Below, in pieces: positions 18,204 through 26,565 of a DNA stretch of 64,000 bases. How positions within the stretch are numbered: position 1 is the first letter of the stretch; each line of letters opens with the position of its first letter. Below the pieces are notes generated by a model, which ran no database searches, was not told where the DNA came from, and was given only the letters and a program-made list of their open reading frames with translations. This DNA is from Faecalibacterium prausnitzii (GTDB taxonomy: Bacteria; Bacillota; Clostridia; Oscillospirales; Ruminococcaceae), in assembly GCF_003324185.1 (NCBI RefSeq), contig NZ_PXUP01000005.1, positions 62,001 to 126,000 of the forward strand, given 5' to 3'. Made by a program: the position numbers and the translations under genes.

Positions 18204-18968
18204 ATGGAGCAGATCAAAAAATTTCTGCACGGCAAGGGCTTTGCTCTGCTGCTGACCGCAAGCCTGCTGGCTGCGGCTGCGGCGGGGGTGTGGGCGGTGC
18301 GCGCCCTGCGGGCAGAACTGCAAAAAAGTCTGGAGGGGTTGGACACCCCTGGCACCACCCAACAGACCACCCCGGAAACAGAACCGGACTGGGACGCACA
18401 GGAGGACACCACATGGCAGCAGCCCGTGACCGACGTTGCAAACAGCAAGGCAGATGTGCCGCAGCAGACGCCCTCTGGGGCGTCCTCTGGTGCGCAGTCT
18501 GGCTCTGGTTCGCTGCGCGAACCCTCGGCACTGCAAGGCGCATCCTCGCCTGCCAGCAGTTCGGCACAGCCTGCCGCCGCGCCCTCTATGCCGGGGCGCG
18601 TGCTCAACGCCTTCAGCGGCGATGAGCTGGTGTATAACAAGACCCTTGGGGACTGGCGCACCCACAACGGTGTGGACTATGCCTGCACGCAGGGCGCTGC
18701 GGTAGCGGCGCCTGTGGCGGGCAAGGTAGTCTCTGCCGGGGCAGAGGGCAACTGGGGCACTGTGGTGGTGCTGGAAGATGCCGCTGGCCGCAGTTGGCGG
18801 CTGTGCGGTGTGGCTGACCCCGCCGTAAAGGCAGGCGACACCGTGACCGCCGGGCAGAAGATTGGTGCGGTGGGCACGGTCGGCTGCGAGTGCGCCGAGG
18901 AGAGCCACATCCATGTGGAGGTAAAGCAGGGCGAAGCTTACCTCGACCCGGCAAAGCTGCCGGAGTAA
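18204..18968 (+). CDS. M23-family peptidase with N-terminal membrane anchor (SpoIIQ-like)
   Basis: A 254-residue protein. One N-terminal membrane helix (about 13-33) leads to a long Ser/Ala/Pro/Gln-rich linker (about 45-130) and a LytM/M23 domain. The zinc ligands appear intact: HNGVD supplies His154 and Asp158, and HIH supplies His235 and His237. Size and layout resemble the sporulation engulfment protein SpoIIQ, but a general cell-wall hydrolase is equally possible. The ATG at 18204 is chosen because GGGAG lies eight bases upstream; ATG 18189 lacks a site. The gene is flanked by terminators, so it is transcribed alone. Confidence 0.82.
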   Translation: MEQIKKFLHGKGFALLLTASLLAAAAAGVWAVRALRAELQKSLEGLDTPGTTQQTTPETEPDWDAQEDTTWQQPVTDVANSKADVPQQTPSGASSGAQSGSGSLREPSALQGASSPASSSAQPAAAPSMPGRVLNAFSGDELVYNKTLGDWRTHNGVDYACTQGAAVAAPVAGKVVSAGAEGNWGTVVVLEDAAGRSWRLCGVADPAVKAGDTVTAGQKIGAVGTVGCECAEESHIHVEVKQGEAYLDPAKLPE

Positions 18969-18977
18969 GCATACCAT

Positions 18978-19008
18978 AAAAGGGGCTGCAACAGCGGCTC
19001 CTTTTTTT
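18978..19008 (+). terminator. Terminator after the M23 peptidase gene
   Basis: AAAAGGGGCTGC pairs with GCGGCTCCTTTT (two G-U pairs) around a 4-base loop, followed by further Ts. The A-rich left arm could also stop the convergent MFS transcript. Confidence 0.75.
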
Positions 19009-19014
19009 GCTGCG

Positions 19015-20208
19015 TCAGGCGGTACGGCGCGTTTGCAGCAGCCAGAGAACCAGCGCCGAAAGCACCCCGGCTGCCAGCAGTACATCTGCCGGGTGCGCAG
19101 CCCAGTGCTGGAAGGCACTGCCATAGGCTGCCTGCCCGATGGGCTGGGTCAGGCAGGCCAGCACGGAGATGCAGGCGGTCGTCTTGCCCAGCTGTGCCTG
19201 CGGTACTAGCATTTGCAGCTGCGCAAAGAACCACACGTTGAACAGTGCCGCCACGGCCATAAACACGGCTCCCAGCACCAGAATGCTGCCGAACTGCAGC
19301 ACTGACACCCGGAGGGCAAGACCCAGCGCGGCGCACACGCCGCTGAGCGCCAGCAAAAGACCTGTGCCGCTGCGGATGGGATGCCGGACAAAGACGGTTC
19401 CCGCCAGCACGCCGCCTAAAATGCCGCCCGCGCTCAGCACCGCCTGCACAAGACCAAGGGAGGCATCACTTTTCTGCAAAGTCTGCACCACCAGCACCGG
19501 AACACCCACGGTGAGGGCAGGGACTTCCAGCAGGTTTACAGCTGCCATGGCAGCAGCTAACCGCAGCACCGTAGCCTGCCCGGTGAGAAACCGCGCACTT
19601 TCCCGCAGGTCGGTCCACAGAGAACGGACGGAGAGCTTTGTGTCCCGGGGGACATCCTGTGGGATGCGCAGGCAGAGCTCCATCCCGGCGGAAAGTGCAA
19701 AGCAGCCGCCGCAGAGCGCCAGCAGACCACGGATGCCGAGGTGCTCCAGCAGAACAGCACCCAGCAAAGGGCCGAGAAGTTCGTCCACGGTATCCACCAG
19801 CTGAATGACTGCGTTGCCGCGCAGCAGCTGGGTGCCGTTCAGTAGCAGAGGCAGGCAGGCGCGTACCACGGGCTGGTAAAGCCCCTGAATGGCGTACAGA
19901 CTGCCCAGCACTGTCAGGACCAGCGGAAGCAGGGGCAGATGCGGCAACCCAGCAGCGGCTGCCGCCGAAATACCGGCGGTCACCAGATCCAGCAGTGCCA
20001 TCAGGCGGGCTTTACGGCAGCGGTCTGCCAGCGCGCCGCCGGTCAGCATTCCAGCAAGGGCGGGCAGCATGGCCAGAGCGGTGATGCCGCCGTACAGCGC
20101 GGCAGAACCAGTCTGCCGCAGCAGATACAGCGGCAGCGCAAACCGCAGGGCGGCATTGCCGAACAGGGAGACGATCTGTCCGAGGACGATAAGGACAAAA
20201 GTGTTCAT
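19015..20208 (-). CDS. MFS transporter (macrolide-efflux-like)
   Basis: A 397-residue protein with about 12 membrane segments and the MFS loop motif GGALADRCRKARLM between segments 2 and 3. Sequence style (LIVLGQIVSLFGNAALRFALPLYLL) matches the MefA/enterobactin-exporter branch, which exports drugs or small hydrophobic compounds. CAGGAGG precedes the start. It lies downstream of a TetR gene on the same strand and has its own copy of the TetR operator, so it is probably induced when the regulator binds its ligand. The substrate is unknown. Confidence 0.87.
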   Translation of the reverse strand: MNTFVLIVLGQIVSLFGNAALRFALPLYLLRQTGSAALYGGITALAMLPALAGMLTGGALADRCRKARLMALLDLVTAGISAAAAAGLPHLPLLPLVLTVLGSLYAIQGLYQPVVRACLPLLLNGTQLLRGNAVIQLVDTVDELLGPLLGAVLLEHLGIRGLLALCGGCFALSAGMELCLRIPQDVPRDTKLSVRSLWTDLRESARFLTGQATVLRLAAAMAAVNLLEVPALTVGVPVLVVQTLQKSDASLGLVQAVLSAGGILGGVLAGTVFVRHPIRSGTGLLLALSGVCAALGLALRVSVLQFGSILVLGAVFMAVAALFNVWFFAQLQMLVPQAQLGKTTACISVLACLTQPIGQAAYGSAFQHWAAHPADVLLAAGVLSALVLWLLQTRRTA

Positions 20209-20230
20209 GGAAACCTCCTGCTTTTTTATT

Positions 20231-20249
20231 TACAGACTGTTGGTCTGTA
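20231..20249. promoter_or_regulatory. TetR-type operator before the MFS gene
   Basis: The 19-base near-palindrome TACAGACTGTTGGTCTGTA lies 22 bases before the MFS start. It matches the site before the tetR gene. Confidence 0.78.
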
Positions 20250-20258
20250 TTTACATAC

Positions 20259-20281
20259 AAAAAAAGGCGGAGCGTTCCGCC
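20259..20281 (-). terminator. Terminator after tetR (minus strand)
   Basis: Read on the minus strand, GGCGGA-ACGC-TCCGCC runs into seven Ts. It separates tetR from the MFS gene. Confidence 0.75.
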
Positions 20282-20289
20282 CGGGAAAT

Positions 20290-20934
20290 TCAGTCTTTGA
20301 CCGGTGTGCACAGCTGCACCAGCTGCTCGGCCTGCGCATCCGTCAAAAGGTCCAGCCCAAGTGCATGGGTCATTTGCTGAAACACGAGGTTCCGCGCCCG
20401 CTGCTCGGTCGGTGTGGTGGGGCGCGTCTGGGGAGAAAGCCAGATGTCTGCCAGTACGAACAGCGCTTCGGCCAGCGCATTGGCATCGGCGGTGTGGATG
20501 GAGCCGTCCGCCATGCCCTGCCGGATCATGGGTGCAATGCACTCCGGGGCCAGATGCGCTTCAATGTTGGTCAGCTCCATGGCAAGGAACTGCGGGTTGC
20601 TGCACAGGTGCGGCAAAGTCTGCGCGATCTGCTGCTGCCGCTGCCCGGCAAAGGAAACTGCAAACACCGCCTGCAGCTTCTGCAGCCCGGTCAGGGCCGG
20701 GTCGTCCCGGATATGGCGCAGCGGCTCCCACATCTGGTCGCCCAGACGGTCACCGACTCGCTGCGCGATCTCCTCCTTGGAGCGGAAGTGATGGTACACC
20801 GCCCCTTTGGAAAGCTTTGTGGCATCAATGATGTCCTGCAGGGTGGTATTCTGGTAGCCCTTCTGGAGGAAGAGCAGGGCGGCGGCGTCCAGGATCTTTT
20901 CAACGGTCTGTTCCGGGTATTTGTTGCGCGGCAT
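20290..20934 (-). CDS. TetR-family transcriptional regulator
   Basis: A 214-residue repressor. The N-terminal TetR helix-turn-helix (ILDAAALLFLQKGYQNTTLQDIIDATKLSKGAVYHHF split across about 12-50) is canonical; the ligand domain follows. The ATG at 20934 is chosen for GGAG upstream and because the conserved domain starts just after it. It probably represses itself and the MFS pump through two matching TACAGAC...GTCTGTA sites. Confidence 0.9.
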   Translation of the reverse strand: MPRNKYPEQTVEKILDAAALLFLQKGYQNTTLQDIIDATKLSKGAVYHHFRSKEEIAQRVGDRLGDQMWEPLRHIRDDPALTGLQKLQAVFAVSFAGQRQQQIAQTLPHLCSNPQFLAMELTNIEAHLAPECIAPMIRQGMADGSIHTADANALAEALFVLADIWLSPQTRPTTPTEQRARNLVFQQMTHALGLDLLTDAQAEQLVQLCTPVKD

Positions 20935-20951
20935 GGCGGATGCTCCTTTTT

Positions 20952-20970
20952 TACAAACTATCGGTCTGTA
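20952..20970. promoter_or_regulatory. TetR-type operator before tetR
   Basis: TACAAACTATCGGTCTGTA is the second copy of the operator. It lies just downstream of the -10 box of the tetR promoter, where a repressor would block transcription. Confidence 0.78.
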
Positions 20971-20973
20971 AAA

Positions 20974-21002
20974 AGAATACAGCAGCCCGGCGGCTTTGTC
21001 AA
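20974..21002 (-). promoter_or_regulatory. tetR promoter (minus strand)
   Basis: On the minus strand, TTGACA (20997-21002) and TATTCT (20974-20979) are 17 bases apart, next to the operator at 20952-20970. Confidence 0.8.
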
Positions 21003-21046
21003 GAGAGTGTGGAACCGAAAATCCATTCATTTCCTGCGGCGCTGCA

Positions 21047-21075
21047 TTGCTTTTGCGCGGGGTTTCTGGTATGAT
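21047..21075 (+). promoter_or_regulatory. Promoter of the flavoprotein-cmk-plsC-ispH/rpsA cluster
   Basis: TTGCTT (21047-21052) and TATGAT (21070-21075) are 17 bases apart and end 38 bases before the flavoprotein start. Confidence 0.65.
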
Positions 21076-21112
21076 ACAATAGAATCAACAGGCGATTTTG
21101 GGAGGATGACAG

Positions 21113-22405
21113 ATGGCAAGGGTTTTGATCGTGGGAGCCGGGGCAGCCGGACTGATGGCGGCGGGTGCTGCCGTGCGGCAGGGACATCAGGTGACGGTGC
21201 TGGAGCATACCGAGAAGCCCGGGCAGAAGATCCTTGTCACCGGCAAAGGGCGCTGCAATGTGACCAACGACTGCCCGGCAGAGGAGTTTTTGCGCCATGT
21301 GCGCACGAACCCGCGCTTTTTGTACTCCTCGCTGGGGGCGTTCCCCCCGGCAAAGACCATGGAACTGTTCGAAGGCCTTGGCGTGGAGCTGAAGGTGGAG
21401 CGCGGCCGCCGGGTGTTCCCGGTATCGGATAAGGCCGAGGAGATCCGGCAGGCATTGCTGCGCTATGCGCAGGACGCCGACATCGTCTACGACGGCGCAA
21501 AAAAGCTGCTGCTGGAGGACATCGTGCCGGAGGCAGAACCCGCCCCGGCGGCAGCGGAAAACCCGCGCCACCCCAAAAAGAAAAAGGCTGGCCCGGCGCG
21601 GCGCTGCGTGGGAGTGCGGGGCACTTCCGGCCGGGAATACCGGGCAGACGCTGTGCTGGTGGCCACCGGCGGCGTAAGCTACCCCACCACCGGTTCTACC
21701 GGCGACGGCTACAAGCTGGCGCAGCAGGCGGGGCACACCCTTGTGGAGCCGGTGCCCAGTCTGGTCAGCCTTGTCAGCTGCGACCCGGACTGCAAAAAGA
21801 TGATGGGTCTGGCGCTGAAAAACGTTACCCTGACCCTGCTGGAGGACGGCAAGGCTATCTTTGACGAACAGGGCGAGATGCTGTTTACCCACTTTGGCAT
21901 CAGCGGGCCGCTGACCCTGAGCGCGTCCAGCCATCTGGGGGATATGAAAAAGCACAGATACATCGCGGAGATCGACCTGAAGCCTGCCCTGAGCGAGGAG
22001 CAGCTGTACGACCGCATCACCCGGGACTTTGCTCTGCTGGCAAACCACGCGGCGCAGGGCGCGCTGGTCAAGCTGCTGCCTTCCAGTATGCAGCCGGTCA
22101 TGGTGGCGCGCTGGGGCATCGACCCCGCCACCAAGGCAAACCAGATCACCCGGGAGCAGAAGCGGGAGCTGGTGCAGCTGGTCAAGCACTGGCAGGTGTC
22201 CATTGACGCCCGGGGCGACCTTGCCCACGCAGTCATCACCAGCGGCGGCGTATCGGTGCGGGAGGTGGACCCCAAGACCATGCAGAGCAAAAAGGCGCTG
22301 GGACTGTACTTCGCGGGCGAGGTGCTGGACGTGGACGCCTACACCGGCGGCTACAATCTGCAGATCGCTTTCTGCACCGCACAAAGCTTTGCGAATAACC
22401 TGTAA
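21113..22405 (+). CDS. HI0933/YhiN-family FAD-dependent oxidoreductase
   Basis: A 430-residue flavoprotein of the BaiN/HI0933 family. The N-terminal dinucleotide motif VGAGAAGLMAAGAA (about 7-20) is followed by KILVTGKGRCNVTN, the family signature. The C-terminus has the second FAD block GLYFAGEVLDVDAYTGGYNLQIA. A short basic insert (NPRHPKKKKAGPARR, about 147-161) looks lineage-specific. Related BaiN enzymes reduce bile-acid intermediates, but most members are uncharacterised. It leads a cluster with cmk, plsC and ispH/rpsA. Confidence 0.9.
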   Translation: MARVLIVGAGAAGLMAAGAAVRQGHQVTVLEHTEKPGQKILVTGKGRCNVTNDCPAEEFLRHVRTNPRFLYSSLGAFPPAKTMELFEGLGVELKVERGRRVFPVSDKAEEIRQALLRYAQDADIVYDGAKKLLLEDIVPEAEPAPAAAENPRHPKKKKAGPARRCVGVRGTSGREYRADAVLVATGGVSYPTTGSTGDGYKLAQQAGHTLVEPVPSLVSLVSCDPDCKKMMGLALKNVTLTLLEDGKAIFDEQGEMLFTHFGISGPLTLSASSHLGDMKKHRYIAEIDLKPALSEEQLYDRITRDFALLANHAAQGALVKLLPSSMQPVMVARWGIDPATKANQITREQKRELVQLVKHWQVSIDARGDLAHAVITSGGVSVREVDPKTMQSKKALGLYFAGEVLDVDAYTGGYNLQIAFCTAQSFANNL

Positions 22406-22457
22406 AAACAGTGCAGTCAATTTCCTGTGTACTATATATAAATAAGGAGAACATATC

Positions 22458-23126
22458 ATGGTATCTGTTGCAATTGATGGGCCTGCGGGTGCAGGCAAAT
22501 CCACTCTGGCACGCCGTCTGGCGGCAGAGCTGGGCTATATCTATGTGGACACCGGTGCAATGTACCGCGCCATCGGCCTGTACGCCCTGCGCGCGGGCAA
22601 GGACCCCAAGGACAACGCAGCGGTGGATGCTCTGCTGCCCCAGATCGAGCTGCGGCTGGCCTCCATTGCGGGCGAGCAGCACATTTACTTGAAGGACGAG
22701 GATGTGAGCACCGCCATCCGCACCGAAGCCGCGGGCATGGCAGCCTCTGCCGTGGGCGCAAACCCCGCGGTGCGGGCATTTCTGCTGGAGCTGCAGCGCA
22801 GCATGGCAAAAAAGCAGGATGTGCTGATGGACGGCCGGGATATCGGCACGGTGGTGCTGCCGGACGCTACGGTGAAGATCTTCCTGACCGCCAGCCCGGA
22901 GGCACGCGCCACCCGCCGCTGGAAGGAGTATCAGGCCAAGGGCATCGACACCCCCTACGAGGAAGTGCTGGCAGACGTGAAGCAGCGGGACTATCAGGAC
23001 ACCCACCGCGCCGCTGCTCCGCTGAAACAGGCAGAGGACGCCGTGCTGCTGGATACCTCGGAACTGGATTTTGAGCAGAGCCTTGACGCTATGAAGCAGA
23101 TCATTGCCAAAAAGATCGGCGGATAA
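22458..23126 (+). CDS. cmk: Cytidylate kinase
   Basis: A 222-residue kinase phosphorylating CMP and dCMP. P-loop GPAGAGKST (8-16), DTGAMYRA, the RDIGTVVLPDA block and the lid segment (ATRRWKEYQ) are present. AAGGAG precedes the ATG. The order cmk-plsC-ispH-rpsA is conserved in Clostridia. Confidence 0.96.
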   Translation: MVSVAIDGPAGAGKSTLARRLAAELGYIYVDTGAMYRAIGLYALRAGKDPKDNAAVDALLPQIELRLASIAGEQHIYLKDEDVSTAIRTEAAGMAASAVGANPAVRAFLLELQRSMAKKQDVLMDGRDIGTVVLPDATVKIFLTASPEARATRRWKEYQAKGIDTPYEEVLADVKQRDYQDTHRAAAPLKQAEDAVLLDTSELDFEQSLDAMKQIIAKKIGG

Positions 23127-23149
23127 AACAAACAGGACAGGAATAGAAA

Positions 23150-23761
23150 ATGGTACTATATTATATTCTGGTGCCCCTTGCATGGCTTGTGTGGCACATC
23201 GGTTTCCGCATCCGGGTGGAGGGGCGTGAAAACCTGAAAAAGGTGCAGACGAAGGGCTATATCCTTGCGCCCACCCATGTGTCTGCCATCGACCCGGTGT
23301 TCATCGTTGTCACCCGGTGGGGCAGGCGGATGGTGGTGTTTGCCAAAAAGGAACTGTTCGAGATCAACGCCTTCCTGACGTGGTTCTTCCGCTGCTGCGG
23401 CGGCGTGTGCGTCCGCGGCACCAAGGACGAGATGGCGGTCATTTCCCAGACGGTGGAGGCCTGTAAGCAGGGCAAGACCCTGCTCATCTTCCCGGAGGGC
23501 ACCCGCGAAAAGGAGGGCAAGCTTCTGCCCCCCAAGAGCGGCCTTTTCGTCATTGCCGCCGAGGCGGGGGTGGACGTTGTGCCCTGCCGCATCCTGTACG
23601 ACACCCCGGACGGAAGAATGCACCTGTTCTGCAAAGTGCGGGTGATCTACGGCGAGCCGATGCCCGCAGTGCAGTTTGCCATGGAGGGCCGCCGGGACAC
23701 CAAAAAGCTCCGTGCCAACAAGCAGGCACTGCTGGAAGCATGGGAAAAGATGGGGGCGTAA
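23150..23761 (+). CDS. plsC: 1-acyl-sn-glycerol-3-phosphate acyltransferase
   Basis: A 203-residue membrane-associated acyltransferase for phosphatidate synthesis. The catalytic HX4D motif is HVSAID, and the second motif FPEGTRE binds glycerol phosphate. An N-terminal hydrophobic segment anchors it. It ends 3 bases before ispH/rpsA. Confidence 0.93.
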   Translation: MVLYYILVPLAWLVWHIGFRIRVEGRENLKKVQTKGYILAPTHVSAIDPVFIVVTRWGRRMVVFAKKELFEINAFLTWFFRCCGGVCVRGTKDEMAVISQTVEACKQGKTLLIFPEGTREKEGKLLPPKSGLFVIAAEAGVDVVPCRILYDTPDGRMHLFCKVRVIYGEPMPAVQFAMEGRRDTKKLRANKQALLEAWEKMGA

Positions 23762-23764
23762 GAG

Positions 23765-25675
23765 ATGGAGATCCGTTTGGCAAAAACGGCGGGGTTCTGC
23801 TTTGGTGTGAACCGTGCCGTGGAACTGACCTACGGCCTGCTGGCCGAGGGGCATAAGGTGGCAACGCTGGGCCCGCTGATCCACAACCCGCAGGCGGTGG
23901 AGGATATGCGGCGCAAGGGTGCACAGGTAGTGGACACCGTGCAGGATGTGCCCGCCGGGTGCGAGGTGGTCATCCGCAGCCACGGGGTGCCCCGCAGCGT
24001 TTACGATGAACTGGAAGCGCGCGGCATCCCGTACCATGACGCCACCTGCCCCTTTGTGCAGAAGATCCAGCGCATTGCCGCCGAGGCCGAAAAAGAGGGT
24101 GCGGTGCTGCTGGTGGCGGGCGATAAGACCCACCCGGAGGTGCAGGGCATCGTGGGGCACACCCGGGGCGAGGTGTTCGTTTTTGCCGATTTAGCCGAGT
24201 TAGAGGCGTGGAACGGCCCTTCTGACCCCCAAAAACCCCTTTTTGCAGTTGCACAGACCACATTTCAGGTTACAAAATGGAAAGAAAGTTCGGAGTTTCT
24301 CAAAAAAGCCTATACAAACGCCCGAATTTTTGATACAATATGTAATGCGACGTGGGCGAGGCAACAGGAAGCGGAAGACCTCAGCCAAAAATGCGACATT
24401 GTTGTTGTCATTGGCGGTCATCATTCTTCCAATACCCAAAAGCTGGTACAGGTCGCCGCAAAACACACGCGTGCCGTAACGGTCGAAACAGCGAGCGAAC
24501 TTCGGCCGGAATGGTTTGCAGATGTTAAAGTGGCGGGCGTGACAGCCGGGGCTTCAACGCCATCGTCTATTATTGAGGAGGTACTTAACAGTATGAGCGC
24601 AGAAATCAATGACAACATGAGCTTTGAGGAGATGCTGAACGCATCCGAAGAAAAGCGAGTTCATGCAGGCAGTATTGTGAAAGGAATCGTGACCAGCATC
24701 TCTGCCAACGAGATCCAGGTGGATATCGGTGCGAAGCAGACCGGCTTTGTCAAGCTGAGCGAGCTGACCGATGATTCCTCCGCCAAGGTCGAAGACCTGG
24801 TGAAGGTTGGCGATGAGCTGGACCTCATCGTCGAGAAGGTTATGGATCAGGATGGCGTCATCCAGCTCTCCCGCAAGAAGCTCGCATCTCGCAAGGGCAT
24901 GGAAGAGATCGCCAAGGCAGCAGAATCCGGTGAAGTCGTCGAGGGCGATGTTACCGAGTTCAATAAGGGCGGCGTTGTCGTCAACGTCAAGGGCGTCAAG
25001 GTGTTCGTTCCCCGTTCTCAGGCCACTATGCGCCGCGACGAGGACTACACTGCTCTGGTCGGCCAGCACGTTCAGCTGGTCGTCACCGAGTGCTCCGGCC
25101 GCAAGATCGTGGGCAGCATCAACAAGGTGACCGCTGAGCAGAACAAGGCAAAGCGCGAGGAGTTCTGGGCAAACGTTGAAGTGGGCAAGACCTACACCGG
25201 CGTTGTCAAGAGCCTGACCTCTTATGGTGCATTCGTTGACATCGGTGGTGTTGACGGCCTGTGCCACATCAGCGAGCTGAGCTGGAACCGCATCAAGCAC
25301 CCCTCCGAGGTCGTCTCCGTTGGCGACACCATCGAAGTGTATGTCAAGGACATCGACACCGAGAACCACAAGGTTTCTCTGGGCTACAAGAAGTCCGAGG
25401 ACAACCCCTGGGAGCAGCTGAAGAACAACTACCCCATCGGCAGCACCTTCCATGCTCCGGTCGTTTCTCTGACCAAGTTTGGTGCATTCGTCCGCATCCT
25501 GCCGGGTGTTGACGGTCTGGTCCACATCAGCGAGATCAGCAATGACCGCGTTGAGAAGGTCTCTGACGCACTGAAGGTCGGCGATATGGTCGATGTGAAG
25601 CTGCTGGATGTTGACTTCGACAAGAAGCGCATCAGCCTGTCCATGAAGGCTCTGCTGAACGACGACGCTGAGTAA
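23765..25675 (+). CDS. ispH-rpsA: IspH-ribosomal protein S1 fusion
   Basis: A 636-residue bifunctional protein. Residues 1-275 are HMBPP reductase, the last step of the MEP isoprenoid pathway, with the three [4Fe-4S] ligands Cys12, Cys95 and Cys193. Residues 300-630 hold four S1 RNA-binding repeats (about 300-370, 388-456, 472-542, 557-628), the S1-like ribosomal protein. The fusion is known in Clostridia. Codons in the second half of the IspH part (about 24200-24620) are AT-richer than either side. An internal GAGGAGG with ATG 24593 (Met277) lies exactly at the domain junction. Confidence 0.95.
   Translation: MEIRLAKTAGFCFGVNRAVELTYGLLAEGHKVATLGPLIHNPQAVEDMRRKGAQVVDTVQDVPAGCEVVIRSHGVPRSVYDELEARGIPYHDATCPFVQKIQRIAAEAEKEGAVLLVAGDKTHPEVQGIVGHTRGEVFVFADLAELEAWNGPSDPQKPLFAVAQTTFQVTKWKESSEFLKKAYTNARIFDTICNATWARQQEAEDLSQKCDIVVVIGGHHSSNTQKLVQVAAKHTRAVTVETASELRPEWFADVKVAGVTAGASTPSSIIEEVLNSMSAEINDNMSFEEMLNASEEKRVHAGSIVKGIVTSISANEIQVDIGAKQTGFVKLSELTDDSSAKVEDLVKVGDELDLIVEKVMDQDGVIQLSRKKLASRKGMEEIAKAAESGEVVEGDVTEFNKGGVVVNVKGVKVFVPRSQATMRRDEDYTALVGQHVQLVVTECSGRKIVGSINKVTAEQNKAKREEFWANVEVGKTYTGVVKSLTSYGAFVDIGGVDGLCHISELSWNRIKHPSEVVSVGDTIEVYVKDIDTENHKVSLGYKKSEDNPWEQLKNNYPIGSTFHAPVVSLTKFGAFVRILPGVDGLVHISEISNDRVEKVSDALKVGDMVDVKLLDVDFDKKRISLSMKALLNDDAE
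24575..24595 (+). promoter_or_regulatory. Internal ribosome binding site and start at the IspH/S1 junction
   Basis: GAGGAGG (24575-24581) lies 11 bases before the in-frame ATG 24593 (Met277), between the reductase and the first S1 repeat. It could allow separate production of the S1 part. The motif also encodes Glu-Glu-Val, so chance is possible. Confidence 0.5.
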
Positions 25676-25720
25676 TCAGCCTTTCGTGCAAAAGCATAGC
25701 TTCTGACACAATGCGATCTG

Positions 25721-25759
25721 CAGCCCCGTTGCCGGGAAAACGGCGGCGGGGCTGTTTTT
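25721..25759 (+). terminator. Terminator after ispH/rpsA
   Basis: CAGCCCCG pairs with CGGGGCTG and is followed by TTTTT, ending 12 bases before the GtrA-like gene. Confidence 0.82.
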
Positions 25760-25771
25760 GTTAACAAAGCC

Positions 25772-26392
25772 ATGATAAAATTTTTCAAAAAGCACTGGGA
25801 AGTGCTCAGTTATCTGATCTTCGGCGTGCTGACCACCCTGCTGAATATTGTGCTGTATGCGCTGTTCAGCCGGCTGTTCGGCTACACCGCCGCCAACAGC
25901 TGGGGCAATGTGCTGGATAACGCTTTGTGCATCCTGTTTGCCTACTGCACCAACCGGGCGTTCGTGTTCCGCAGCAAGACCACCGGCAAAGCCATGGCAA
26001 AAGAGTTTGGCACCTTTGTCACCTGCCGTCTGGGCACCATGGTGCTGGATGCCGTGATCATGATGGTGGGGGGCAACCTTTTTGCCGCACAGGGGGCGGC
26101 GCTGGTGGACACCGCCATGCAGGGTCTGCTGGGCGCCGTGGCGGGCTGGCTGGGTCCGGATACTACCCTCTACATGGCAAACAGCTTTGCCGGGAGCCAT
26201 GCCGCCGTGGCAGATGGCTCCGCTGCCATTGCCGTCATCGGCGGGGCGGACGGCCCCACAGCCATCTTCGTCACCAGCGCCTACGATGCTCAGGCAATAT
26301 GGGGCCTTGCCGTGAAGGTCTTTTCCAATGTACTGGTGATCTTGCTGAACTATGTGTTCAGCAAGCTCATTATCTTTAAAAAGAAACAATAA
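25772..26392 (+). CDS. GtrA-like membrane protein with embedded IGGADGPTAI motif
   Basis: A 206-residue membrane protein. Residues 8-95 match the GtrA family (SYLIFGVLTTLLNIVLYALF, YCTNRAFVFRSK), which moves lipid-linked sugars. The C-terminus (VKVFSNVLVILLNYVFSKLIIFKKK) is the usual last helix. Between them, about residues 105-172 form an unusual insertion containing AIAVIGGADGPTAIFV (153-168), the sodium-site motif of OadB-type decarboxylase beta subunits. No ribosome site is obvious, and the terminator directly upstream makes its promoter unclear. Confidence 0.78.
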   Translation: MIKFFKKHWEVLSYLIFGVLTTLLNIVLYALFSRLFGYTAANSWGNVLDNALCILFAYCTNRAFVFRSKTTGKAMAKEFGTFVTCRLGTMVLDAVIMMVGGNLFAAQGAALVDTAMQGLLGAVAGWLGPDTTLYMANSFAGSHAAVADGSAAIAVIGGADGPTAIFVTSAYDAQAIWGLAVKVFSNVLVILLNYVFSKLIIFKKKQ

Positions 26393-26412
26393 TTTTCAGG
26401 AGGTACGGTATT

Positions 26413-26547
26413 ATGAAACGTGGTCTGAAAGGGTTTGCATTCCTGGTTTCCGGTCTGGTGCTGGGCATCATTGGTGCAACGGCATCGGTGACTGCGATCG
26501 CACTGAGCGCTGTGGGCATGGCAAAGGTGCGCCGTGCCAGCAAGTAA
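26413..26547 (+). CDS. Small single-span membrane protein (44 aa)
   Basis: A 44-residue frame with a strong AGGAGG (26399-26404) before the ATG. A basic start (MKRGLKGF) leads into a hydrophobic helix (AFLVSGLVLGIIGATASVTAIAL split over about 9-31) and a basic end (KVRRASK). It lies between the GtrA-like gene and deoC, 18 bases before the deoC start, and is probably cotranscribed with deoC. No homologue is recognised. Confidence 0.65.
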   Translation: MKRGLKGFAFLVSGLVLGIIGATASVTAIALSAVGMAKVRRASK

Positions 26548-26565
26548 AACAACGGAGGAACGAAC

